Origin: Pachyseris speciosa
Taxonomy: Eukaryota > Cnidaria > Anthozoa > Scleractinia > Pachyseridae
Direction: 5' to 3'
DNA length: 64,000 nucleotides
Assembly: GCA_016490735.1 (NCBI GenBank)
Contig: JAEMWC010000031.1
Location: 1,562,501 to 1,626,500 of the forward strand
The stretch's first letter is position 1, and every line of letters begins with the position of its first letter. Below are positions 45,004 through 56,399 of this stretch, in pieces. The position numbers and the translations under genes are program-made. Under the pieces are notes generated by a model. The model saw only the letters and a list, made by a program, of their open reading frames with translations. It made no database searches and was not told where the DNA came from.

Positions 45004-45794
45004 GGTGGCTGGTACTAGTTTTCAGCTTTTTCACGACGCGAGGAAGGAGACTTTTGCGAGATTAAACTGACTGCCGCCAACCATTACGCGCACACGCTTT
45101 GCTTGCAGTCCACGCGCTGAGAATGCGTTGAGTTGATTTCAGTACGGTGGATTTTAATAGTCCACAGTTGTTGTTTTTACTGTTTGGCCAAGCGTTTGGG
45201 CTCATTCAAAAGAATTTGTCCACTACTTCTGGCATGGCTAAGTATGGTTATGTTAAATAAGACCAAGCGAAAGCGTGGAATTGGCTAAATTGCTTGCAGG
45301 ACACCTGAGACCACATGTCAACAGCATGCAATTATTCTGACACAAGTGCAGATATGATTCGCGACAAACAACAGGAGGTGGTGAAGCATAGAAATAATAG
45401 AATGTTGAGATGTATTACCTGTAAGTAAAATTGAAGTGCTATCCCACTTTTGTAGTTTTACAATTACTTTCCGGCTCCTTATCCTCCCGGTTCCCGACAC
45501 GATCGATCGCAGTAGAGGTGGGAATTATCTCTATGGAACTTTAATATGCATTATCAATCTCCGGAAACAAATTTTCCTATGTAAATTGAATTAACTTAAG
45601 TCGATCGAGTACACACGGCCTCAGATAAATGCGAATTTCTTTTTGAACAGGACAAACGTAGCCTTGCTCGAAGAAAGCCTCGCGCCGCCATATTTGTTTT
45701 TGTTTTTCCCGTTCTTCAAATCTCGCGCGTATAAAGTGTGACGCGCGCGCTAGTGGCCAGACTCTCCACGCGAGTAAAACCGGTACCAGCCACC
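45004..45794. mobile_element. piggyBac-type MITE with TTAA duplication
   Basis: TTAA lies on both sides (45000-45003 and 45795-45798). The termini GGTGGCTGGTACTAGTTTT and GGTGGCTGGTACCGGTTTT are inverted repeats with two differences. The 791-bp interior has no convincing frame. Confidence 0.7.
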
Positions 45795-45798
45795 TTAA

Positions 45799-46505
45799 TT
45801 CTTGCACTAGGTTTGAGCTGATATATTGTTTACATCCCATCTCTATGCTATTACTTTGCTGGGGAAGTGCACTGTCATGCCTGTTTGATTTTTTTCCCTT
45901 TGCTTCATGTGTAACAAACACTTTGCACTGATATTGCTGGGAAAGATGGCAAAACCTGACCACAGCAATTTTTTTCGTGACCCTATGCAGGTTTGAAATT
46001 TGAAACTGGGATGGAATTTGTAGATGGCAACAATTATTTACTTTCCATGATTTTACTTTTACCAGCTTTTTAGGGATCACATTTGAGGCAGACAAACCTT
46101 CTATGCAATGAACCAGAATAAAGCCAATCTGTTGAATTGTTCTTTCACAACATTTGAAAGACTGATGGTAGGTATAGGCAGAAAACACCCATTTTTGGCA
46201 AAATGAAACTTTGAAGATTTTTCTCTCTGCAAATAACAAGATTCAGTCCACGAGTTTAGATTCATATCATAGATCAATACAAAGATGTCTTGTAAAAAAA
46301 TGTATCTTGCCTCACTGACTAAGTACTTTTGCTCATTTGTTGTTACCGTTGAAGACATCTGACAAAAGCTTGTTCTGTTACTATGGCAACAAGAGATTCC
46401 AACATCATTTTGTTTGTCATCATTCATGGCAACGAGTTGCATGATGGTCGTTTCTTCTGCATGAGTTTGATTTTGGAGAAAAAAGTAGTCTAGGGTACCC
46501 ATAGC
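45799..46505. other. No gene seen; repeat-like 3' part
   Basis: A 220-codon minus-strand frame crosses this region and the MITE boundary, so it cannot be a single gene. The stretch near 46330-46500 looks repetitive but has no partner in this window. Confidence 0.4.
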
Positions 46506-46990
46506 ACTTTAAGAGCGGCTGCCTGTAAGGATCGAGAACCGCATTTCATCGACCACTTGGTCGAATTTCTGATATTTCGTCTGAAGAGAGATGAAGATGA
46601 ACTATTTTCGAAAATGATATTTTAAAGTTCTAGGGTATTTTATTTTTGGAGAAATTGCAAGATTAAAATTAAAAGTGTTTCTGGTATGCGATTTTCGCTA
46701 AATTAAGAATCATATCTCGAAAGACGAAGAAAAGAACTTTATTGGTTCCAAGTTTCAAGCTCTGATTCAAACTCTTTCCTACTCAGGGAAGATCGAATAT
46801 GCGTACGATACTTGTGGCTCACAATTAACGTCACGAATTATGAGATCAAACCGATTCACAAACACTGACATCTGGAGTTCGCAAGTGTTTCCAGACATCA
46901 CATATACGGCTCTAAAACTAATGAGACTGACTGAAGGCAACCATTCAATGTTTTCCGATCCCAGATTCTGCTCCAAAAATATATTTATTC
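46506..46990 (+). repeat. Partial third copy of the about 1-kb repeat
   Basis: CTTTAAGAGCGGCTGCCTG and GAACTATTTTCGAAAATG correspond to the start of the 16240 repeat. Similarity then fades. Confidence 0.5.
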
Positions 46991-47112
46991 CGGTCAATTA
47001 GCCTACGAAACATGTGCAACAAATTTTCATACCAATTCGGCGTTGCAGGTAGTTGTGCAAATCAGACTTTACAGCTCCTTTATCTTCTTAAATGAAGCAG
47101 TCGATCAGTAAA

Positions 47113-47821
47113 ATGGCTGTAAAGGAAACAAACTTTGTACACGTATTGCGGAATAAAAGAAAAACACCCGAATATTTCAACCAGTTGACGTCGCTTAAAT
47201 TAGAACGAAAAAAGCGAAAAGATGCTGTCGATCAACTGCTGTCGGTCAATTGAAGTCCATGGAACAGTTCTCTACGAGCAGCGAATACCAGTTCATCAAA
47301 AGTGTAACGCCGCGAATGTACCAAGCTGACGAATCGTACAAAGTGAACAAAGCTCAGTTAATGAGAGATGTGCGGCTGTTACGAGAGTGTCTTGATGGAA
47401 AAATCCCGCCTGTAACGACAAATGACAGTGAGGAAATTAAAATTTGATTTTGAGATGCAAGAGATCCAAGCAAATTCGTGACGACGATTACCGCAAAAGT
47501 ATGAGTCCAGAGCAATTTTCCCCAATCAAGTCTACAAAGAGAGATGGAGATGTTCCAACTGGCAAGGAGGAAGTTGTCATGCCAGTGAAAGAGAACAATG
47601 AAACTCCAAAAGCAAAAAGGATTACATCTGAGGAGAGTTCATCCAGCTCATCCGACGACTGAAGGTCGAAAAAAAGAAAGAAGAAATCAAAAGTCAAGAA
47701 GCGAAAGAAACGCGGATCCCGACGGCATCATAGTTCCAGTGATGACAGTTCCGAAGACGACTTTAGAAAATCAAGTCGGAAAAATTTTTCTAGTGCTTAT
47801 TTCCCGCCCCAGTATTTATAG
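47113..47821 (+). pseudogene. Probable processed pseudogene of a Lys/Ser-rich nuclear protein
   Basis: From ATG 47113 an intronless coding stretch runs to TAG 47819-47821 with two frameshifts (near 47252 and 47445) and one in-frame TGA near 47660. It begins MAVKETNFVHVLRNKRKTPE, continues with a charged helical part (KVNKAQLMRDVRLLRECLDG), and ends in a Ser/Asp tract followed by a strongly basic KKRKKKSKVKKRKKRGSRRH tract and a second Ser/Asp tract. I do not recognise the parent gene. The basic-acidic composition suggests a nuclear or nucleolar protein. Confidence 0.5.
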
Positions 47822-48534
47822 CTAATAATAGTTTGCACGCAAATTAGGTTTCTCAGGCTATAAAATTCCGGTGAGGGTAAAAGGAGGAATGAGTTTGCGG
47901 AATGGCATGTGGCATGACTTGCGGAATCGCATAATTATGCGGAATGTAATGTATGCAGAATGGCGGGAAAAAGTTAATTCAACTGAAGTAGTTAATTATT
48001 CAACAGCCAAACGCAAGCTATGTAGCTGCTGATCTCGTTCACAACTACTCTCCACCGGGCTTGCTTTCGTATAAACATTACACTTATGAACTCTTGAGGT
48101 GATTAAATTTGCCTTGAGTTTTGCTTTCATAGGATTAGCCTGTTCGCGAATGATATTTGCAGCATATTTGTGAAGCTATGCACGAAAGCATCGTTCGGCT
48201 GCGAGACAAGCGAGCTTTTGCCGTCTTGTCAATTTCACAGTGTAGGTCAAACTCTTTTGGCAGTTTTGAAATGGATTAAATAAAATTTTATTTTTCCTTA
48301 GTCGATTGTAAGCGATTTAGGAACGGATTCTCGCAGAGGCTTATTATGGTTTTCAGAGTTTTACAAGAGTCTCAAATCGGAACTCTCGAAGATCGAGCGA
48401 CAAACGAGGAAAATATAATCATTTGTAAAATATTTATATCAAGTCTATCAAAGCACAAGTCCCGTGTAGAGCAGTGCTCTACACTGAAAAATTTCTCGGT
48501 CAAATCCAATCTGTTTCAACATTTTGTTGTCACC

Positions 48535-49591
48535 TAGCCTCCCACGCATTCGTTTTTAGGGGACTCGTATTTCACCTCCTCCCCACTAACGCCTGCTTAC
48601 CCGAAGCCAACATTCCTTTCCCATTGTTTGACTCGCGGGCATCCTAGCCAATCACGATCGAGCAACTGTCCAGCGATGACAAGTAAAAATTAATCGTTAT
48701 GCGTGCTTCTTTCTCTCGCGAATTTGTAAACATATCAAAGCGCTGGAGCCGATTTGTAATACGATGTGTTACAAGAGACTAAAGCAAATAACAATTTTGA
48801 CGCGACCAAGTTAAAAGTCTGAAGCATTTACGATCAAACATAGAGTAAACCGACGTGAAATTATCACACATGGTACAACAACAAAGCTCTATCTCTCATG
48901 GTCTTGCATTAAATCAGATGAAATTCGCCTACGCAGCGATCCCAAAACGTCCTGGGGAAGCTGTCAGAAGTTATCAAACACCGATGGCATAGACTGCGCC
49001 AACTAGTAGTTTTTTCTTCGGTTCACGAGATGCGGACGGCAAAATTATGCAGCTTATTACCTAGCAGCTCGCTCGATCCACTGCGTGCTATGGTCTACCG
49101 ATGGCAAAGTTAATTCCTTCCTCCAAATCACTCAGACTAACCCGAAGATACGCCAATACTTCTTAAATAAGTGACTTGGCCCTTCATCAAATTCACGAGA
49201 AGTGACACAACATGACCAGCGGCGAGGAAATCGAAGATTGAAGGCGAAGCTTGCATGATACTGAAATAAGCGTCTTTCCGTGATTAGTCGGCATATTGAC
49301 GGAAATATTATCGCTATTTCCTCTCACAAATTCTTAAATTGAAGTCAGTTGATATGCATTTAAACAGGAAATTTTAAACGTAGAGCACAGGGTGATCAAA
49401 GCTTGCTCAAGCTCTGTCTCCGCTATGTTGAACTATCCCGCGAAAAGCGTCCTGAGGTCAGGGTCAACCTTCCAGAATTTAGTAATGTGATTGGCTAAGC
49501 GGTGGAAAAGGAATGCTGGCTTCGGGTAAGCAGGCGTTTGTGGGGACGAGGTGAAATACGAGTCCCCTAAAATCGACTGCGTGGGAGGCTA
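48535..49591. mobile_element. 1.06-kb MITE with 9-bp target duplication, nested
   Basis: GTTGTCACC lies on both sides (48526-48534 and 49592-49600). TIRs start TAGCCTCCCACGCA and extend about 85 bp, through GGGGACTCGTATTTCACCTC and GCTTACCCGAAGCCA. No coding sequence. It split the centre of the 47869-50736 element. Confidence 0.85.
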
Positions 49592-49901
49592 GTTGTCACC
49601 GAGATCAGCAACTAGCTTACGATTATTCACTGTGTGACGCGATTAATAATCGCGAGCTCTAATACGCAAGATCAAGATTATTAACCGTAAAATTATTATC
49701 TAGAGAAGAGGCTAGTTGTTGATCTCGGTGACAACAATTTGCTGAAAACAAATTGGATTTATAACATCTCGTACCTAGGGTACTCGATCTTCGAGCACTG
49801 AGTACAGTTATTCATATCATAACAACAAATTAGCAGCGCGACCGATGTGAGACTCTTGTAAAACTCTGAAAACCATAATAAGCCTCTACGAGGCTCCGTT
49901 A

Positions 49902-50296
49902 GGCCCAGTTCAAACGTTGAACTTTTCATGCCGAATCAAATGTCTATTTGGGTCAACCCAAATAAATTAAAATTCGACGTTGATTCAGAGGTCGAATTAA
50001 ATGCGTCGAATTAAATGTGACTCTTGATGTTTTTCCGAAAATACATTTAAATAATTTATGCATTAGATTCGGCACATGCAAGAGCATATGAGAAGTTCGA
50101 CGTTTGAATCAATTAAATTCGACGATTTGATTTGGAGCGACCCAACTATTAAATTCGACCGAGCCGGTCGAATTTAATAGTTGGGTTGACCCAAATCAAA
50201 TTCGTCGAATCTAATTGATTCAAACGTCGAACTTCTCATGTGCCGAATCAAATGATTTGATTCGGCGCATGAAAAGTTCGACGTTTGAACCGGGCC
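49902..50296. mobile_element. 395-bp MITE, nested
   Basis: The ends GGCCCAGTTCAAACGTTGAA and GGCCCGGTTCAAACGTCGAA are inverted repeats. The interior is built of inverted TCGAATTTAAT/ATTAAATTCGA words and folds on itself. Flanking TTA and TAA do not match, so the target duplication is open. Confidence 0.75.
50141..50185. repeat. Perfect 20-bp hairpin at the MITE centre
   Basis: CCCAACTATTAAATTCGACC and its exact reverse complement flank GAGCC. Confidence 0.9.
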
Positions 50297-50920
50297 TAAA
50301 TCTCGTACAATCGACCTCGGAAAAATAAGATTTTATTTTATAATCCATTTCAAAAATGTCAAAAGAGTTTGACCTACATTGACAAGATGGCAAAAGCTCG
50401 CTTGTCTCGCAGACGCGAACGATTCGCACAAATACACTGCAAATATCATTCCTATGAAAGCATACCCTCTACTAACTATGTATGAAAGCAAAACTCAAGG
50501 TAAAATTTAATCACCTCAAGAGTTCATAAGAAAGCAAGCCCGGTGAAGAGTAGTTGTGACCGAGATCGACAGTTAGCTTGCGATTATTCTGTGTTAGGCT
50601 GTAGAATAATAAACTCTTTCACCTGAATTAATTTTTTCGCGCTATTCTCCATATGTTACATTCCGCATAATTATGCGATAACGCATTTCATGCCACATGC
50701 CATTCCGCAAACTCATTCCCCCTTTTACCCTCACCGATAAAATTCACGTTTTTGTTGGATTTTTCGACAACTTTTACCCAGTTGCTGTCGATTGAAAAAT
50801 CAACTTCAACTCCAGAGTGCTGTAGCTTTGTTTCACTCTAAAAATAGTCTAGCACAAAATTGATTTTTATACAATGTAAACTATATGTAGCGAGTCAAAA
50901 TATAATAAAGACAGTTGTGT

Positions 50921-51094
50921 TTTTGTGAATGATATATGAAATGAATCATATATGAACTGCGGAAATGAAATCAAATGAAGAATGATCCTCGCAGTTGTGA
51001 ACGCAATTTATGCAATTGCGAAAAGAAGCCTGAAAAAAAAAATTCAGAACTTCAACGGGGTTTGAATCCGTGACCTAGCGATTACCGGTGCGAT

Positions 51095-51120
<26 letters not shown>
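50921..51120 (-). mobile_element. tRNA-derived SINE
   Basis: The minus-strand head GGCTTCATAGCTCAGTTGGT (from 51120) and GATTCAAACCCCGTTGAAG supply A and B boxes. The anticodon stem does not pair properly, so it is not a working tRNA. The body has CGCAATTGCATAAATTGCG-like words, and the 3' end is CATATATGATTCATTTCATA. I recognise head and tail as a common coral SINE. Confidence 0.8.
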
Positions 51121-51135
<15 letters not shown>

Positions 51136-51539
51136 AGGTCAATTGTTTTTGTTAAAGTGCTCCTTTTATTTTTGCAAATCAAACTTCCCTGACAGGCATC
51201 TACAGTACATTATTATAATTACCTGCTGAAATGAATAACTGAACAGCTCCGAGATTCAAGTGAATCACTCAGTAGCTTAAACTGTTTTTTACTCGGGATA
51301 CTGTAAGTATACCGAGTTATAAAATGTGTTAGATTTCAGTCTTTTTTTTTTCCTGTGCAGGAAAATGCACAATACAATTACGTTCCGGTGTTTTGATTGG
51401 CCAATGCACAATAGCAGGCACGTGGCGGTGTGTTCATTGGTTAAAGCAAACTACATAGTCCAAAGGTCGAAAGGCTAACATCAAGCGACGGTTGTTTTGA
51501 AGTTATGTAAATTCATTGTGTTTGAGTTGTGAAGCTAGC

Positions 51540-52025
51540 TATTTTAATACAGCACAGTCTGTCCCCGTGAAAAGGTTTGCCGAGTTTTAAGAAAAAGTTG
51601 GAAGCCTCGCACGTGTAGTGCTTATCGGCTAATCGATATCACAAGTCGAATTCGAAGGCTGTGACAGTTCTATATTTAGAAAAATTGCAGATTTGCACAA
51701 AGTTGTTTTCGTTATGTGATACCTTCCATTTAATACGTGACCGCAAGTGAACACTCAACTTCGACCGCCGGAACAAATTTTCCTGCACATATCTTGGTAA
51801 AGTTGTGAAGTTAGATTTTAATACAGTACAGACTGTCCGCGTGAAAAGGCTTGCCGAATTTAAGACAGGGCTTGAAGCCTCGCACGTGCTATGAGTATCG
51901 ACTCGAATTAGAACGTTGTGACAGTTCTATATTTAGAAAATCGCAAAGTTGTTTTGATGTAATTTGACCCGGATGATATCACAATTCGATCGCTGTGACA
52001 GTTCTATATTTAGAGACAAGTTTGC
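51540..52025. repeat. About 270-bp imperfect tandem repeat
   Basis: CAGTCTGTCCCCGTGAAAAG at 51556 and CAGACTGTCCGCGTGAAAAG at 51826 begin similar units. GTGACAGTTCTATATTTAGA recurs three times. No frame is conserved between units. Confidence 0.65.
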
Positions 52026-52189
52026 GAATTTTTGGTTTTCACGTGACGTCAGGAAAAAACTAAAATTAAACATTTAGATTTTTTTACCTTCATCAGGTAA
52101 ATGACATTTTAAGGATATATCTGCTTGCCTGTTTTCAGCTAAGTAACACGCTTTGTTTTGAAAATAAAGCAGTTTGAATTTCGAGGTTT

Positions 52190-52371
52190 TAGTTACAATG
52201 CGTGACATCTGGATTGCTTCTGAGAAACATGTCACATACACGGAACGATTCGCCTTGTGTTTTCGAGTTTTGAATAACCAATACGTTAAGAGAAGTGTCT
52301 ATGCGAATGTTTCCAAGCTTAGCAGAGAGAAAAAATGTTTTGAGAGAGCCAAAGAAAACTCCAGATGTTAA
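52190..52371 (+). repeat. Diverged third copy of the 4733/5101 repeat
   Basis: Shares TAAGAGAAGTGTCTATGCGA and AACTCCAGATG with the 4733 and 5101 copies, 47 kb away. It carries a 65-codon frame absent in the others. Confidence 0.6.
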
Positions 52372-52789
52372 TTGCCACTAAATTTAGAAGTAAACAACGA
52401 CAGCTGACAACTGGATGGCAACTCTCAAAACAGTTTAACGACAGCTTTGCTCGTACGTGAACAAAAAGGCCTAATGTGAACCCAAAAGCAAACCACTAGC
52501 CGGATAGTTTTCGAGAATCAGAAAGCGTGCGTCCGGCTTCTGCAGCACAAAAGTAACCCGAGTAAACGCTCATAGAGCGTCTTGTTTACTGAAACAAATG
52601 CTACTACTTACATTAAACTTGACATGAGCGAATTATTCAGTACTGTAATTCAGAGTATGTATCCGCAATGTCTGAAAAAATTTCTGGACATGACAGGTCT
52701 AATTCTACTTAAGCCATCGTAAATCGCAACCACGGTGTGACTTTCGGTAAGCTCAGTGTTTTTTCGAAGCCACCCTTTTAACGTACGAA

Positions 52790-54298
52790 CACAGGGGGGG
52801 GGGGGGTACTCGGGGGGGTACTCGGGATTTCAAGTGACTGGGATGATCGAAGGATTTTTTTGGGTTGAAATTTTCGATTCCGGGATTTTTTTGGGTACGA
52901 AAATTTGGGAAGTATTTTTTTTGGGTAGCTTGATTTAAGTAGGGATTTTTTGGGGGTATTAAAAAGAATCGGTAGTGCCCTGGCGTAGTTCTGCGAATAA
53001 AGTACAAACAAACGTGTTTTGCTGTTGTTTAATAGTTAACTATGGTGTCGCTTTAAATCGCACGTGTTATACAATAGTCTGCATTGTCCCCGTGCCCGGC
53101 CGTCCCGTACGAGACTTCAACCACTTCAATTCAGTCAATTGGCTTTACCGTCACTGGAATTCCGTTTTGCTTTAGTGAACTTTTGATTTCTTTCGCTTGT
53201 GACTTGTGGGTTTGAAATGTGAGGTTCACTCTAGCACCCGCTCTAGCTTGTAGTGACTTTAAGAAAGGACTACGGAAGCGTCTAGTACGGTGACCGGAAG
53301 TAATTTTTCTTCCCGTCACGCGTCATTGGCCTGGTTTCTAGCCGTAGTCAGCTCGCCGAATACGTAGGAATCATGGCGGGCCGGAGTGGAAAGTACGTCA
53401 GTCTGTTGATGTATTTTTCTGCACTGTACATGCTTCGTATGCCAGTGTTTGAACCTACAGATATTTTATCCCTTTTTGGCCGTCGTTAGTGATTTCTCAA
53501 AAAACATTTCTCGATTTGGAGCACTAAATGCAGTGGGCGGCGTGAAACTCAAACAACATGTTTCTGGCGAGCTGTGAAAGCAATGTAATTAACCAGCTTT
53601 CACGATTCTTGGCATTCCTTTTCCAAATAATCGAATTCGGAAACCTTTCATATTTTACTTATTGGAACTTGTATATTAGCACTTGGGCGAGGAAAGATCA
53701 AGTTCGATATTATGTTATAATTTTGTTGTTTTTAGGCGCATAGAATGGAGTCGACAAAATGATGTTGTGTTGTGTTGTGTACAGAAATAAAATTTACACC
53801 GTGAGAAAGCAAATCTCTTATTTCTTTAACATACGGCATGACGTACGCACTTCTGCCACTTCACCGAAGAGAAAAAGATTATAAACGTTTCGTACAACGC
53901 AACGTAGTACGGCTTGCTTAATGTAATTTCCGCGGCACCATACGTATTCGTCCCATTCACCCGCCGTACTAGACGCTTCCGTAGTCCTTGCTTAAAGTCC
54001 CTAATGACTGCCAGCTGAGGGAAAGGATATATTCAGATGGTATGATGAATAAACAAACACGAGTGTTCAATTTCCAATGTTTTTCTTTGTGTTATAGCAT
54101 TACCCCTTTCTGGAACTTTTAAGGGCCACAAAATCGGCATGGGATTTTTTGGGGGTTAATTGTTGGTCCAGGGATTTTTTTGGGTTTTGCTGGAAGCCCT
54201 AGGGATTTTTTTGGGTCTTGACTTTTGGCTCCATTCGATCATCCCCGTCACTTGAAATCCCGAGTACCGCCCCCCCCCCCCCCCCTACCCCTGGGCGA
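52790..54298. mobile_element. 1.5-kb element bounded by G/C runs, 5-bp target duplication
   Basis: ACGAA flanks it (52785-52789 and 54299-54303) within the transposase frame. Both ends have a G or C run, then GTACTCGGGATTTCAAGTGA as an inverted repeat that continues into GGGATGATCGAA. GGGATTTTTTTGGGT recurs near both ends. A separate 745-bp element is nested inside. No coding sequence is recognised. Confidence 0.75.
53255..53999. mobile_element. 745-bp element nested in the 1.5-kb element
   Basis: GACTTTAAGAAAGGACTACG and GGAAGCGTCTAGTACGG at the left recur inverted at the right, with one or two differences (about 34-bp TIR). The 62-residue frame across the left TIR has no counterpart and is not called. 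Confidence 0.75.
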
Positions 54299-54490
54299 AC
54301 GAAAGCAATATTCACATGTATTATACACGGGATGATAAGGAGGCTGAAATAGTAAGGTACATCCATTTTGAGCTAGAATATTTCTTAGAGCTGGCTCAAC
54401 ATGTCTCGCGCGGTGGAAACCACAGTTATCCATTATCACGGTGTCACCTAGTTTCAGCACAGGATTTTCTAAAGCATCTTTTTCTTCTAA

Positions 54491-55141
54491 TGCACCTGTC
54501 AATGTTAGTCCCGAGGGGGGGGGGGGGGGGGAGGGGTTCGGGATGGGGTGGGGACTTTGATCTGAAACTCAAATTTTGCGTCAAACCTCCCCACCCTTAG
54601 CTAAAGTTTCGAGTTCAAAATTCCCTACTGTAGGGATTGAGATCCAAGAGGTTGACCTCTTAAATGCTTAAACAATACACACACTCCAGGTTTAAAAATC
54701 ACAGTTTGTTCCTTTAACAACGAGAATGAAAGAACACTGTAGGAAACCGATGGTTTATCGGTAACATTAGTGATTAGATTGGGCAAATTTACATTACCTT
54801 TCTTTCCTCCATCTTGTCCGTGCTTCACGGGGACTTCTGGGTATTTTCATAATGACAAAGTCACTCGTATGAGTCGTATCCAGGCTCTGCTTTGTCGACC
54901 AGTTTCAAGAAGGCAGTATGGCAGCATGTATCATACCATGGCAGTCCAAGCCCGGGAAACGGTCTTTTATTAATATTTCTTCAGTTTTCAAGTTTGATCA
55001 AACTTCCCCACCCTGGGGCAACCATTCTCTTCAAGTTGTCAAAATTCCCCACCTGGGGCAGGGGATGTCGATCAAAGTCCCCACCTCATCCCGTACCCAC
55101 CCACCCCCCCCCCCCCCTCGGGACTAACATTGATAGGTGCA
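54491..55141. mobile_element. 651-bp Harbinger-type MITE with G/C runs
   Basis: TAA target duplications (54488-54490 and 55142-55144) and TIRs TGCACCTGTCAATGTTAGTC / TGCACCTATCAATGTTAGTC running into CCGAGGGGG. A 3-bp TWA target is typical of PIF/Harbinger. Precise removal restores the transposase reading FAEAL-EEKDA. The interior has no frame of note. Confidence 0.8.
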
Positions 55142-55840
55142 TAAGGCCTCAGCAAAGAAATTCAATAGCTCCAATCCATTTGACGGTCCATTTAAAACAT
55201 TAACGTGGCTTATTTCAAATGTGCTATGTAGGAGATTTGCAGTGAAATTAGCGTTTGACCGGTAACGCTGTATTTTAACTGCTGGTGCTCCAATTTGTGA
55301 GTGACCGTACCTTCGGTTGCCTGTTGTTTTGATAACAGAGCATTCATCAAAAAAATGCATGCTTGTTGGGTCAATTGTGCTATATGCGGTTAAATATTCC
55401 AAAAGGCGCTGTTCTGTATTCGCAGTTAACGACTCTCTCGCCGTTATATTTAGTCGCTTGTAGGAATATCCGAGATCTTCCCTCAAGGCTCGAGTTATTG
55501 AAGATGTGGATGGACAATTTTCTTTCAGACGCACGTCGTTATCGACAAGTTTCCTTTGAATTTCCTCGGCGGAAATGCTGGGCTGTTGTTGTTTACAGAA
55601 CTCTGTATATGTTACAACATCTTAGGTTCTTGCCAGCCGTGTCTTGTTTCCCCCAATTTTGCAGTTACTGTGTCCACGTTCAGCAAAATTGTCGATGATA
55701 TTTTGAACGGTGCTTTTTGGAATGTTCAAATCTCTTCCTATCTACCTTTGTGTTGTGCCATTCAGCCACCTGTCAACGATATCCTCTCTTACTTGATTTG
55801 GAATCGCCTTTCCTTGATTTACGAAAGGATTGTGAGCCAT

Positions 55841-56399
55841 AGTACAAAAAATTCTTACAGTAATCGGCTAGCCACTTCGTCAGACTTCAAACTCGCAAAT
55901 TTCGAATCGAACTTCGAGATCAAACTCGTGGTTTTCATTTCAAAGTTCGCAATTTGATTGGCTCCAATAACAATGAAACCGCGAATTCTGGAACGTAGTT
56001 CCCTAGTTCCCAAGATGTTTCCAAACCCGCGCGGCCAAAGTGAGTTGAAATCCACTGTAATTTTTAACCTCCAAATTAAATTTTTAATCACCTTAAAATT
56101 TTCATTTTTCTCACCTCTTAAAATCACTCTCCCCTACCCCTTTTCTTCTTCTTCACAAACACTCTGAACATTTATGGGGTTATGTGCTACAAAACTATGA
56201 CGGCTTTTTGGATTGCATGAAATCTTGAGAAGATAATAAGGATAAATGGTAAAAAAGTGACAAAAATGTTGCATTCAGGTATGTTGCCCCCTTAACTCAA
56301 TCTTAGCTTAAATTCAACTCAACTCGTAACTCGATGAATAGCCGATCCCCTTTAAAACGTGAAGATTTATTTCAGTTTCATATCCTCTTGCTCACATTA
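55841..56399. other. No gene seen
   Basis: Upstream flank of the transposase, where its terminal repeat should lie. I could not pair it with the sequence beyond 52650. Confidence 0.4.

Larger units (their letters stand above)
47869..50736. mobile_element. 2.9-kb fold-back element with 9-bp target duplication
   Basis: ATAAAATTC flanks it at 47860-47868 and 50737-50745. It opens CGGTGAGGGTAAAAGG and closes with the inverse. The arms stay inverted-repetitive for about 480 bp (for example GCGGAATGGCATGTGGCATG), with indels. A 9-bp duplication and very long TIRs point to a Mutator-like class. There is no transposase. Two further elements are nested in it. Confidence 0.8.
52650..55840 (-). pseudogene. 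Tc1/mariner-superfamily transposase, interrupted by two elements
   Basis: Segments 55840-55142, 54487-54299 and 52784-52650 are 699, 189 and 135 bases, all multiples of three, and join to 341 codons including the stop. Two internal stops (codon 33 TAG, codon 73 TAA) kill the frame. The N-terminal part has a helix-turn-helix, IGRDLNIPKSTVQNI. The catalytic acids are D165 in HFFDEC, D253 in VIMDNCGFH and E292 in HPVYNTCEYCF, with 38 residues between the last two (DD38E). The C-terminus GWLRK and FFRHCGYI fits the IS630/Tc1 group. One insertion falls between codons 233 and 234, the other after codon 296. No terminal repeats of this transposon were found. Confidence 0.85.

Noticed and set aside
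45577..46239. 220-codon minus-strand frame as a gene
   Set aside because: It crosses the border of the TTAA MITE, has no recognisable domain and a composition like a 3' untranslated region.
51050..51120. Functional tRNA gene on the minus strand
   Set aside because: The D and T arms are good, but the anticodon arm does not pair and a SINE body follows, so it is a SINE head.
53131..53319. 62-residue basic frame resembling a ribosomal protein
   Set aside because: It spans the TIR of the nested 745-bp element, so it cannot be one gene.
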